In this document: positions 1 to 7,901 of the stretch, in pieces
Layout: the number at the start of each line of letters is the position of its first letter
Numbering within the stretch: position 1 is the first letter of the stretch
NCBI GenBank assembly: GCA_019636735.1
Contig: JAHBWY010000001.1
Coordinates: 124,001-188,000 of the forward strand
Direction of reading: 5' to 3'
Length of the DNA stretch: 64,000 nt
Source of the DNA: Phycisphaeraceae bacterium
GTDB taxonomy: Bacteria; Planctomycetota; Phycisphaerae; Phycisphaerales; SM1A02
Translations under genes and position numbers: made by a program
Notes under the pieces: generated by a model
What the model saw: only the letters and a program-made list of their open reading frames with translations
Databases searched by the model: none
Told to the model about the DNA's origin: nothing

Positions 1-1
1 G

Positions 2-1327
2 CTCATCAACACGGGCAATGGGTTCTTTGTGAACGAGACGGCGGCTCGCCTGCCGAATATTGCGATGAGCAGTGCTCGTGCGCAGTTCGGCGATGTCGAC
101 AACGACGGCGATCTCGACCTCATCTTCAACAACTCAGGCGCGACGAATCGTTTCGGAACCGGCCAGCCGAGGATCTACCTGAACGATGGGAGTGGCTTCT
201 TCACCGACGCCACCGCCACGAACTTCCCCGCGGGCAACATCTCGCAGCAGATGGACATTCTCTTCTGCGACATCGACCTCGATTTCGATCTCGACATCTT
301 CGTCGGAACCCGCGCGACTTCGCCGAACCAGAGCCGCCTGTGGAAGAACAACGGGTCCGGCGTCTTCACCCTTCAGGCGGGATTTCCCAACGATTCCGCC
401 AGCTACTCGATCGATGTCGGTGACATCGATGGTGACGGCGATCTTGATGCGATCTCCGTCAACGGCGGCGTGAGTAATGCCGAGTTGCTCGCCCGCAACA
501 ACGGTGGTGGCAACTCGTGGACGAACATCTCCTCGTCGATCTCGCCGAATCCGACGGTCGATGACAATGACAGCCGTTTCTTCGATTACGACAACGACGG
601 CGATCTCGATCTGATCGTCGGCAGTCTGGGTTCCAGCGAGCGTCTGTACAACAACAATGGTTCGGGCTTCTTCACGCAGGTGTCCGGCGTGATTCCGGTT
701 GTCTCCGATGCGACGCTCGACATCAAGGTGGCGGACCTCAACGGTGATGGCCGCCTCGACTTCGTGACCGCACAGGGAGAAGCTGGTTCCTTCCAGAACA
801 AGATCTACATCAATGTGACGGGGCCGATCGACACCATCGCGCCCAAGATCGTGAGCATGGAGGGTGTTCCGAACGGCAATCCGCTGGGCACCCCGAGTGA
901 GAAGATCGTGCGCGTCATCATCTATGACAGCCACACCAGTGATCGTGGGTTCCACGACAAGGGCATCTTCCTCCACTACACCGCCACCTCGGGCTGCACG
1001 GTGATCGAGGGCCAGGTCCCGATGAAGTGGGTTGGAAACAACCTCTGGCGTGGTGTGATTCCAGCGATGCCCGCTGGCGCGTCGGTGTCGTACTTCGTGA
1101 CGGCCATCGATCACGCAGACAATGTCGGCACCGGCCCGACCCGCGACTACATTGAGGCCGGGCCGCCGCCGGTGGCCGGCGATGTCAACGGAGACCAGCT
1201 CGTGAATGGCGCCGATATTGCCCTGATTCTGGGCAACTGGGGCGGCACGGGCGAGGGCGACTTGAACTGTGACGAGGCGGTCAACGGAGCTGATATCGCG
1301 ATTGTTCTCGGAAACTGGGGCAATTGA
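2..1327 (+). CDS. FG-GAP/VCBS repeat protein with C-terminal dockerin-like motif (5' truncated)
   Basis: The frame is open from the left edge, so the N-terminus is missing; an internal GTG at 29 is only an apparent start. Five Asp-rich FG-GAP/VCBS calcium-binding blades are visible, for example GDVDNDGDLDLIF, GDIDGDGDLDA and DYDNDGDLDLIVG, typical of extracellular beta-propellers. An Ig-like stretch follows (about residues 275-370 of the visible part). The last 50 residues hold two EF-hand-like copies, GDVNGDQLVNGADIALILG and DLNCDEAVNGADIAIVLG, the dockerin-like pair common at the end of Phycisphaerae secreted proteins. Role is probably cell-surface or secreted binding; no catalytic motif is visible. 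The stop is TGA. Confidence 0.85.
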   Translation, partial: LINTGNGFFVNETAARLPNIAMSSARAQFGDVDNDGDLDLIFNNSGATNRFGTGQPRIYLNDGSGFFTDATATNFPAGNISQQMDILFCDIDLDFDLDIFVGTRATSPNQSRLWKNNGSGVFTLQAGFPNDSASYSIDVGDIDGDGDLDAISVNGGVSNAELLARNNGGGNSWTNISSSISPNPTVDDNDSRFFDYDNDGDLDLIVGSLGSSERLYNNNGSGFFTQVSGVIPVVSDATLDIKVADLNGDGRLDFVTAQGEAGSFQNKIYINVTGPIDTIAPKIVSMEGVPNGNPLGTPSEKIVRVIIYDSHTSDRGFHDKGIFLHYTATSGCTVIEGQVPMKWVGNNLWRGVIPAMPAGASVSYFVTAIDHADNVGTGPTRDYIEAGPPPVAGDVNGDQLVNGADIALILGNWGGTGEGDLNCDEAVNGADIAIVLGNWGN

Positions 1328-1424
1328 GGCCCTGAACGGGAAGACGGCGGCCCCGACTCGGTCTTGAATGGTTGTCCGCCCCGACCCGGGACGGGGAGCC
1401 ATTCGGTCAAGAGGAGGTCCAGCC

Positions 1425-3740
1425 ATGCGTCATCCGAAGCGAACATCGACCGCGACGAGGGCTCGAACGAGCACCGTCGCGGTCGCTGCATTGTCAATCG
1501 TCACGGCGCTGGCATTGGACAGTTCGGCCCTCGCGCAGCGGGGGGGCGGCGGGCAGGGGGCACCCCCCGGGCCCGGGGCTCCGTCGGCGCCAGGCGGAGG
1601 CGGTGGTGGCCGACCGATGATGCCCGGCGGAGGTGGTGCGCCAAGAGCCGCGCCGCCTGCGCCGAGTGCACCTTCGGCTCCGCGATCGGCGCCCGCACCG
1701 GCACCGTCAGCGCCTCGCGCCGCGCCGCCTGCGCCGAGTGCGCCTTCGGCTCCACGATCAGCGCCCGCGCCGTCAGCGCCTCGCGCCGCGCCGCCTGCGC
1801 CGAGCGCGCCTTCGGCTCCGCGATCGGCGCCCGCACCCACGGCACCGCGGACAGCCCCTCCTTCACCGGGTTCTCCTTCCGCTCCGCGTTCAGCGCCGGC
1901 ACCGTCAGCGCCTCGCGCCGCGCCGCCTGCGCCGAGCGCGCCTTCGGCTCCGCGATCGGCGCCCGCACCCACGGCACCGCGGACAGCCCCTCCTTCACCG
2001 GGTTCTCCTTCCGCTCCGCGATCGGCGCCCGCACCGTCAGCGCCTCGTTCAGCACCTGCGCCGTCTGCACCGGCGCCTCGTTGGGAACCCGCACCGACTG
2101 CTCCTCGATCTGCTCCCGTCCCGTCACCGACCGCGCCGACGCAGCGGCCCGGGCCCGACGGTGTGAGCCCCGCGCTCATGCCTGACCGTGGCGAGCGAGC
2201 GCAGCCCGGCGCTCGTGACTTCCCCGGTCGAGGCGCCGAGCCTTCGGCGCCTTCACGATCGCTCATGCCCGATCGCATGGCGCCTGATCGTGGCGCGCCG
2301 GGTCGTGGCGATGAGAGCGCATCGCCCGGTCGCCTCGCGCCGCGTGGTGAAGCTCCTCTCGGCAACGCCTCGCCCACGCGCGGGCAACCGACCGCGCGGG
2401 ATCCAGGCGCGCCTGGTACCGCGGCGTCTCCCGAGAACCGTGGTGTGTGGAATGGCGGCTCACCTCGTCCCCTTCCCGTTCCGGGTGACGGCGGCAGCGC
2501 TCGCAACGCTCCGGTCAGTGACTTCGCGCCGCCGGGCGGCGCAGCGCCTGCGGCAAGCGCCGCGTACGCCTACGACACGGGATACGGCTTCGACTCCGCC
2601 AACGCCTATGCCTATGGAGGCGGCGGTTGGCCTGGCTGCGGCTGGAATCAACCCACATGGTCCAATTGTGGCTGGTTCCCGACGAACTGCTGGGGCGGTT
2701 GGCCCGCGTGCTGGAGTCCCTGCTGGAGTCCCGGTTGGTCTTCATGCTGGACCCCCGGCTGGGCTGGCTGGGCTGGCTGGGGTTGGGGCGGTTGGAGCGG
2801 CTGGGGTGTCAGCTTCGGATTCAGCAGCGGTGGTTGGGGATTCGGTTTCGGCTTCGGAGGTGGTGGCTGGAGCGTGAGCGTTGGCTACAGCAGTGGCTTC
2901 TGGCCCGGATGGGGCGGCGCCTGGGCGCCGGGCTGGTGCGGCTGGAGCCCGTGGTGGACACCCGGTTGGTGTGGCTGGGGCGGCTGGAGTGGACCGTGGT
3001 GGGCTGGCGGCGCGTCGTGGTGCTCGCCGTGGATCGCGACCAGCTTCGTCGTCGCATCACCTGTCGTCGTGTCGGCTGCATGGACGCCGGTCGTGGTGCA
3101 GCCGCCGCTTCTGCTGGTTGAACAGCCCGTCGTCTACTCGCCCTCGACAGAGTGGATCGCCGTCGTCTCTGGTGAGACGGCGCCGTTCTCTGCGGCTGAC
3201 GGGACCATGGTCTTGGCGGATGCGTCGCTCACTCAGACTATGCCGACCGTGCCCATGACTCCCGCGGTCGCGATGCCGCCTGCGGGATTGCTCGAACAGA
3301 ATGCATGGGAGGCCTTGGCCTATGGCGAGGACTTCCGCGCAGAAGAGCTCTTCGCCGGTGTGCTCAATGAAGAGCCCGACAACGCGCGGGCCCGCGCCGG
3401 GTACGGTCTGGCGGCGGCGCTCATGGGCCGCGACGCGACGGCGGCGTGGGCGCTGCGGGACGCGCTCGCGCTGCGACTCGATGTGCTGGATGCGCTTCCG
3501 CTTCCTTCGGGAACGCGCTGGCGCCTGACGGAACTCGCTCGCTCCATCGAGAACCGCGCGAGTGAGAGCCCCTCGGGCGGCGCCGATCTCTACTTCCTTG
3601 CTGCGGCGCTGCGCGCGTCCGTCGGTGATCGGGCGCAGGCGGTCTACGCGATGGAGCTTGCCGCACGGCGAGGACCGCTCGATGAGGTTCGTGGGAACTT
3701 CCTGACGGTGCTTTCGTCGCAGATTGCCTGGAGACCGTAA
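1425..3740 (+). CDS. Secreted Pro/Ala-rich, Trp-rich protein with TPR-like C-terminus
   Basis: 771 residues. ATG at 1425 is chosen because AGGAGG lies at 1412-1417 and a signal peptide follows (Arg/Lys-rich n-region, then AVAALSIVTALALDSSALAQ). After a Gly-rich linker come about 200 residues of Pro/Ala/Ser repeats (APSAPRAAPPAPSAPSAPRS), a Pro/Arg-rich stretch, then about residues 398-540 made almost only of Gly, Trp, Ser, Phe, Pro and Cys, with 32 Trp by my count. The C-terminal 150 residues are helical and TPR-like (YGEDFRAEELFAGVLNEEPD). Function unknown; a cell-envelope or matrix role is inferred from export and composition. The upstream in-frame GTG at 1368 would spoil the signal peptide and is rejected. 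Confidence 0.8.
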   Translation: MRHPKRTSTATRARTSTVAVAALSIVTALALDSSALAQRGGGGQGAPPGPGAPSAPGGGGGGRPMMPGGGGAPRAAPPAPSAPSAPRSAPAPAPSAPRAAPPAPSAPSAPRSAPAPSAPRAAPPAPSAPSAPRSAPAPTAPRTAPPSPGSPSAPRSAPAPSAPRAAPPAPSAPSAPRSAPAPTAPRTAPPSPGSPSAPRSAPAPSAPRSAPAPSAPAPRWEPAPTAPRSAPVPSPTAPTQRPGPDGVSPALMPDRGERAQPGARDFPGRGAEPSAPSRSLMPDRMAPDRGAPGRGDESASPGRLAPRGEAPLGNASPTRGQPTARDPGAPGTAASPENRGVWNGGSPRPLPVPGDGGSARNAPVSDFAPPGGAAPAASAAYAYDTGYGFDSANAYAYGGGGWPGCGWNQPTWSNCGWFPTNCWGGWPACWSPCWSPGWSSCWTPGWAGWAGWGWGGWSGWGVSFGFSSGGWGFGFGFGGGGWSVSVGYSSGFWPGWGGAWAPGWCGWSPWWTPGWCGWGGWSGPWWAGGASWCSPWIATSFVVASPVVVSAAWTPVVVQPPLLLVEQPVVYSPSTEWIAVVSGETAPFSAADGTMVLADASLTQTMPTVPMTPAVAMPPAGLLEQNAWEALAYGEDFRAEELFAGVLNEEPDNARARAGYGLAAALMGRDATAAWALRDALALRLDVLDALPLPSGTRWRLTELARSIENRASESPSGGADLYFLAAALRASVGDRAQAVYAMELAARRGPLDEVRGNFLTVLSSQIAWRP
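1770..2033 (+). repeat. 132-bp direct repeat, two near-identical copies, inside the Pro/Ala-rich coding region
   Basis: Copy 1 spans about 1770-1901 and copy 2 about 1902-2033, both beginning CCGTCAGCGCCTCGCGCC and sharing the ACCCACGGCACCGCGG block 132 bp apart. 132 bp is 44 codons, so the duplication keeps the frame. It is embedded in shorter degenerate repeats of the APSAPR type. Confidence 0.8.
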
Positions 3741-3775
3741 GCGCGCGGACTCAAGCGCGAGCGGTGCGGTCGCGA

Positions 3776-3781
3776 TACTCT
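3776..3781 (+). promoter_or_regulatory. Candidate -10 element (TACTCT) for the RidA gene
   Basis: GATACTCT lies with TACTCT ending 6 nt before the ATG at 3788. That spacing places the transcription start at or next to the start codon, suggesting a leaderless transcript. No convincing -35 box is visible. Inference from motif and spacing only. Confidence 0.35.
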
Positions 3782-3787
3782 GCCGCC

Positions 3788-4222
3788 ATGCATGAGCAGG
3801 GCGTCTTTTCGACGCAAGCCCCCGAGCCGGTCGGTCCCTATCCGCACGCGCGACGCGCCGGCGATTTCCTCTTTGTCTCCGGCATCGGACCTCGCACGCG
3901 AGGCCGCAGCGAGATTCCCGGCGTCACGCTTGGAACCGATGGCACGGTCGTCGACCACGACATCGAGGTCCAGTGTCGAAGCTGCTTCGAGAACCTTCGA
4001 TCGGTCCTTCGAGATGCGGGTGTGCCCTGGGAGTGCATCGTCGATGTCACGACCTTCCTCACGCACATGAAGCGCGACTTCGCCGCCTACAACCGCGTCT
4101 ACGCTGAGTTCTTCGCGGGGCCGGGCAATCCGAATCCCGCTCGCACCACCGTCGAAGTCACATCTCTCCCCACACCCATCGCCATTGAAGTCAAGGTGGT
4201 GGCATTCCTCGGTAAGCGTTAG
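3788..4222 (+). CDS. RidA family protein, 2-aminomuconate deaminase type
   Basis: 144 residues, full length for RidA/YjgF proteins, which hydrolyse enamine/imine intermediates as homotrimers in the cytoplasm. The sequence carries the 2-aminomuconate deaminase-like variant signatures FLFVSGIGPRTRG, IPGVTLGTDGTVVDHDIE, QCRSCFENLRSVL and VDVTTFLTHMKRDF, and the conserved end PARTTVEVTSLP with the usual Arg. ATG 3788 is chosen; GTG 3764 adds eight poor residues. Stop is TAG. Family members of this subtype act in kynurenine/2-aminophenol degradation next to a semialdehyde dehydrogenase; an aldehyde dehydrogenase gene lies 5 kb away, but the remaining pathway genes are not in the window, so the substrate is uncertain. 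Confidence 0.85.
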   Translation: MHEQGVFSTQAPEPVGPYPHARRAGDFLFVSGIGPRTRGRSEIPGVTLGTDGTVVDHDIEVQCRSCFENLRSVLRDAGVPWECIVDVTTFLTHMKRDFAAYNRVYAEFFAGPGNPNPARTTVEVTSLPTPIAIEVKVVAFLGKR

Positions 4223-4231
4223 GTTCTCACC

Positions 4232-7021
4232 GTGCCGCAGATTTCATTCGACGCTCAGGGGTTCTCCATCGGCGGGCGCCGCATTTGGCTGATGGGTGCG
4301 GCGGTGGAGTCGTCGCTCTGGCCGCGAGCGCAGTGGTCGCGTGGTCTTGCGCTCCTTCGACAGCGCGGGTTCAACACGATTCGCACCAGTGCGCCGTGGA
4401 GCCTGCATGAGCGTCATCCGGGCCGGCTCGACTTCACTGGATCACTCGATCTGAAGGCATTTGTGAAGGAGTGCCGCGATCAGGGCCTCTGGGTGGTGGT
4501 GAGAATCGGCCCGATGGTTGGCGGCACTCATGCGGGCGGCGGATTGCCATCATGGATCGCCGAGATCCCCGAGCTTCGTCCGCGCGAGCCGCAGGATCTC
4601 TTTCTGCGCCAGGTCGCCTCATGGTTCGGCTCCGTGCTCGCACCATTGAAAGGTCTTGAAGCATCGGAGCGCAGCGGTCACGCCGCCGGTCAGAAGATGA
4701 GCGGTGGGTTGCTCGCGGTGCAGGTCGAACATGGCTGGGAGTGCGGCAACGAGAAGGCGGGCGAGGAGTACCTCACCGAGCTTCGGCGCTTTGTGCGGGA
4801 GTCGGGCATTGATCTGCCGGTGCTCACGGCGAATGGCCTCTGGGTCGGCGCGGAGGAGACCGTCGATGTCTGGCAGGGAAGCGATGATCTCCTGGCCCAT
4901 GTGCGGCAGTTGCGTCGCGTCCAGCCGCATGGGCCGGCACTGGTGGAGGTCACGACGCCGAGTGCGCTGAGAATCGCCCATGCTTCGAGAGGCGCGGTCC
5001 GTGCAGGTCGGGCTTCACACTCTGAAGCGGTCGATGGACGCGACCTCGCGCGGCGCGTGGCGCTCGTCTTCGCAGCCGGAGGGCAGGCGATCGTGGCGCA
5101 CGCCGCGCCCGAGGTGCATCGACTGACGGCTCCGGGACGCAGCGCCGGCGTGCCGCTTGAGACAAATGCCGTGGTTCCGGTCCTGGTGAACGAGGCCGAT
5201 CGCCCCGGCGCGGCGCTCGACGACCTCGCACCGCTGGCGATCTTCGCCTCCCACTTCGGCTCCGGGACGGGTGGCGCCGCAGGTTCGGAGGCGGTCGTGC
5301 TCGACCCCGACCGAGAGGTTGATGAGGCGCCGATCGTCATCTCGCGGGCATGCGGAAGTGGCACGGTCGCCTTCGTTCTGTCGGCGCCGCGGTCAACGGG
5401 ACGCACCCTGTCTCATCGCAAGGTGCCATCGACCGTGACTGGCGAGGTCTCGCTGATTTCCGCAGACGGACGGCGCCTCACCGTGGTGCGCGGAAGCGCG
5501 CCAGTCTCCTGGTATGCGTTCGATCTCGATCTCGGCGGCCGGTCCACTCTTGACTACGCAACGCTCTCCCCGCTTGCGTTCATCGACGATGCGCTGCTGG
5601 TGCTCATGGGCGCAGCCGGCGTCAAGAGCGTCGTCTCGATCAATGGAAGCGAGAGCCGCGCTGAGGTTCCCGACCTGAAGGCAGGCGCCCGCCCGCGCGT
5701 GCTCCAGCACGCCGGTGTGACGGTGCTGGTCGTGAACGAGCTCCAGGCGGCTGCACTCATCATCGAGCAGCGAGGGTGCCTGATCGGCGCCGAGCGCACG
5801 GAGGCCGACGGTTCAGTGACTCGAGCGAAGGGCTTCCGCGAAGTGGTGCGCGTGGAGTCGCGCGGGCAGGTGCGCGTGGTGCCATCATCCACCGCATCGG
5901 ATCGCACGACCGATGAGAAGCTCCGAGGCTGGCGCCGCGCTGACACGCAGGAGCTCACTTCGGGTCGAAGCGATCGATTCGCTGGCGTCGAGGAGCCTCA
6001 GTCACTTGCGGTCTACGCGCCGCGTCGCGGCTTCGGTTGGTACAGGCTGCGGGTTCCATCGCGGCGCGGAGCGTCGCTGCTCTGGATGCCCGGCGCAGTC
6101 GGCGACCTCCGCGCGTTTCTCGACGGCGCTCCGCTCGCCCACCTTGGCGAGCGGGCGCGCATGCCCCTGCGCATTCCTGCAGGCGGCGGAGCTGATGGCC
6201 GTTCACTCGTGATCCTCGCCAATGAACGGTCGAGGCCCAGTTCCGGCCTCGCTGCCGCCGATGCCGCCGGCGTGCGCGGGCAGGCGTGGATTGTGGAGCC
6301 GATCAAGGCGCGAAGCCGCAAGGTCGTCACGCCGCCATTCGATCCCTTCACGCTTCGGCGCTTCGTGCCGCTTCTGCCGGGCGCGCTGCCTGAAGAGTCG
6401 ATTCAGCTCTCGCTTCGACTCGATCGATCGACGCCGATCATCATCGATCCCGGCGTGCCGTTCTATGGCGCGGTGCTCATCAACGGAGTTCCTGCGGCGC
6501 TGGCCGATCGACCTGCGGGTGACCTTCGTGGCATTCACCTCGCGCCAGGGATGGCGGGGTGGCGCCAGGGGTCAGCAACGATCACGCTGGTGCCCTTCGC
6601 CTCGGCACCGGGAGTCGAGAGTCGCCTTCGACTCTTCAAGTGCATGGAGGTGATCGGGAGCAGTCGGCGTGGTGCGGCGGCGTGGGCCTTTGCACGGTGG
6701 GAGCCACCCGAGGCGGCAAGCGCCAAGTGGAGCAGCGGCGCTCCCGCGCGTGCGCGGGGACGACATCAATCGCTCCCCACTTGGTGGACCACGCGACTGG
6801 CTCGACCTGGTGCCGTCGAGCTACGACTCGACGGTCTCTCCTCTGGCGCCGTGTTGATCGATGGCGCACTCGCAGGTCGCTTCGACGCGGCGACCGACCC
6901 CCGATTGCCGCTCTCCAGCGGCGCGCTCGACCGCGAGGTGGAGGTGACGATCTTCGATGTCGAGGGTCGTTCGCCCGACCGCGTGAGCATCAGGTCGCGG
7001 CCGGGTGCCAGATCGTCTTGA
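4232..7021 (+). CDS. GH35 beta-galactosidase-like protein, probable non-catalytic homologue
   Basis: 929 residues, GTG start 9 nt after the RidA stop, so probably co-transcribed. The N-terminal 230 residues follow the GH35 (beta/alpha)8 fold: LLRQRGFNTIRTSAPWSLHE, an LDL-x-F helix (SLDLKAFVKECRDQGLWVVV), RIGPMVGGTHAGGGLPSWI, and GGLLAVQVEHGW. In active GH35 enzymes the last motif reads QVENEYG, the second Glu being the acid/base; here the Asn-Glu pair reads His-Gly. The later GPALVEVT may hold the nucleophile position. The rest is beta-sandwich-like with jelly-roll features (GFGWYRLRVPSRRG, LRAFLDGAPLAHLGERAR). No signal peptide is evident. The loss of the acid/base suggests a carbohydrate-binding or altered role; fold assignment is good, activity doubtful. 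The 3' end overlaps the convergent ALDH-like gene by 32 bp. Confidence 0.75.
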   Translation: MPQISFDAQGFSIGGRRIWLMGAAVESSLWPRAQWSRGLALLRQRGFNTIRTSAPWSLHERHPGRLDFTGSLDLKAFVKECRDQGLWVVVRIGPMVGGTHAGGGLPSWIAEIPELRPREPQDLFLRQVASWFGSVLAPLKGLEASERSGHAAGQKMSGGLLAVQVEHGWECGNEKAGEEYLTELRRFVRESGIDLPVLTANGLWVGAEETVDVWQGSDDLLAHVRQLRRVQPHGPALVEVTTPSALRIAHASRGAVRAGRASHSEAVDGRDLARRVALVFAAGGQAIVAHAAPEVHRLTAPGRSAGVPLETNAVVPVLVNEADRPGAALDDLAPLAIFASHFGSGTGGAAGSEAVVLDPDREVDEAPIVISRACGSGTVAFVLSAPRSTGRTLSHRKVPSTVTGEVSLISADGRRLTVVRGSAPVSWYAFDLDLGGRSTLDYATLSPLAFIDDALLVLMGAAGVKSVVSINGSESRAEVPDLKAGARPRVLQHAGVTVLVVNELQAAALIIEQRGCLIGAERTEADGSVTRAKGFREVVRVESRGQVRVVPSSTASDRTTDEKLRGWRRADTQELTSGRSDRFAGVEEPQSLAVYAPRRGFGWYRLRVPSRRGASLLWMPGAVGDLRAFLDGAPLAHLGERARMPLRIPAGGGADGRSLVILANERSRPSSGLAAADAAGVRGQAWIVEPIKARSRKVVTPPFDPFTLRRFVPLLPGALPEESIQLSLRLDRSTPIIIDPGVPFYGAVLINGVPAALADRPAGDLRGIHLAPGMAGWRQGSATITLVPFASAPGVESRLRLFKCMEVIGSSRRGAAAWAFARWEPPEAASAKWSSGAPARARGRHQSLPTWWTTRLARPGAVELRLDGLSSGAVLIDGALAGRFDAATDPRLPLSSGALDREVEVTIFDVEGRSPDRVSIRSRPGARSS

Positions 7022-7856
7022 ACTCGACGAGGCTCTCAAAGGCGCTCGCCCCCGACCAAGGCTCTTCGGCGAAGAAGTCGCTGGACGGGTCGATGATGCG
7101 CACGCGCTTCAGGTTTTCCGCGGAGCCCTTCCGAAGCTGAGCGGCGGTCTCACCTTCGACCGCGGCGAGCACGCCGTCGATGTCTCGGTGCGAAGCGATG
7201 TGCGGAACCAACTCCCCATGCTCGCCCGTGAGGAGGTTGAAGACCCCGGGCGGGAGATCTGAAGTCGGCGCACTCTCAGCCAGGAGAAGCGCGGGAAGAG
7301 GCGCCGCCTCCGAGGCAACCAGGATCACGGCGTTTCCCGCCACGAGCGCCGGTGCAAGAAGTGACACGGCGCCCAACAGCGGGGCATGCGACCCATCGAC
7401 GAGCGTCACGACGCCCGTCGCTTCCGGCACGGTGAAGTTGTAGTAGGGGCCCGCGACGGGGTTCTGTCCGCCGAGCACCATGGCGAGCTTGTCACTCCAG
7501 CCCGCCATCGAGAGCAATCGATCGATGGCCGCATCGACCTCGGCGCGCGCCGAGGCAGCGCTGCGACGCGCATGGGTTCGCAGCGCATCGGCAAGCTCAG
7601 CTCGGCGACCCTCGAGCATCTCCGCGAAGCGATGAAGCACCTGGCCGCGAAGGTAGGGCGTCGCCGCCTGCCATGCGGGCTGCGCCGCCCGCGCTGCTTC
7701 GACGGCGCTGCGGAGATCCTTGCGACTGGCCCGGCAGAGATGGGCGACCACTTCGCCTCGCAGGTCGAGGAGTTCCCGCGATCGCCCGCTCTCGGTGCGT
7801 GGAAACGAGCCACCGATGAAGAGCTTGTGGGTCTTGACGACAGGAAGGCGGTTCAT
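6990..7856 (-). CDS. Half-length aldehyde dehydrogenase-like protein without catalytic domain
   Basis: 288 residues, about 60% of a normal ALDH. It retains the N-terminal NAD-binding half: KTHKLFIGGSFPRTESGRS, a helical region with AARAAQPAWQAATPYLRGQ, and the Rossmann-like segment APALVAGNAVILVASEAAPLP and DLPPGVFNLLTGEHGELVPHIASH. The catalytic Cys motif and C-terminal oligomerisation part are absent. It lies 45 bp downstream of a complete ALDH on the same strand. In ALDH16 proteins a complete ALDH is fused to an inactive ALDH-like C-terminal domain; this pair looks like the same arrangement as two genes. ATG at 7856. Probably a structural partner of the upstream enzyme. Confidence 0.75.
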   Translation of the reverse strand: MNRLPVVKTHKLFIGGSFPRTESGRSRELLDLRGEVVAHLCRASRKDLRSAVEAARAAQPAWQAATPYLRGQVLHRFAEMLEGRRAELADALRTHARRSAASARAEVDAAIDRLLSMAGWSDKLAMVLGGQNPVAGPYYNFTVPEATGVVTLVDGSHAPLLGAVSLLAPALVAGNAVILVASEAAPLPALLLAESAPTSDLPPGVFNLLTGEHGELVPHIASHRDIDGVLAAVEGETAAQLRKGSAENLKRVRIIDPSSDFFAEEPWSGASAFESLVEFKTIWHPAAT

Positions 7857-7901
7857 GCGATGAGGCTTGTCAAGTGGGAGTGCTTGCAGTATCGAGCGCG
7901 A

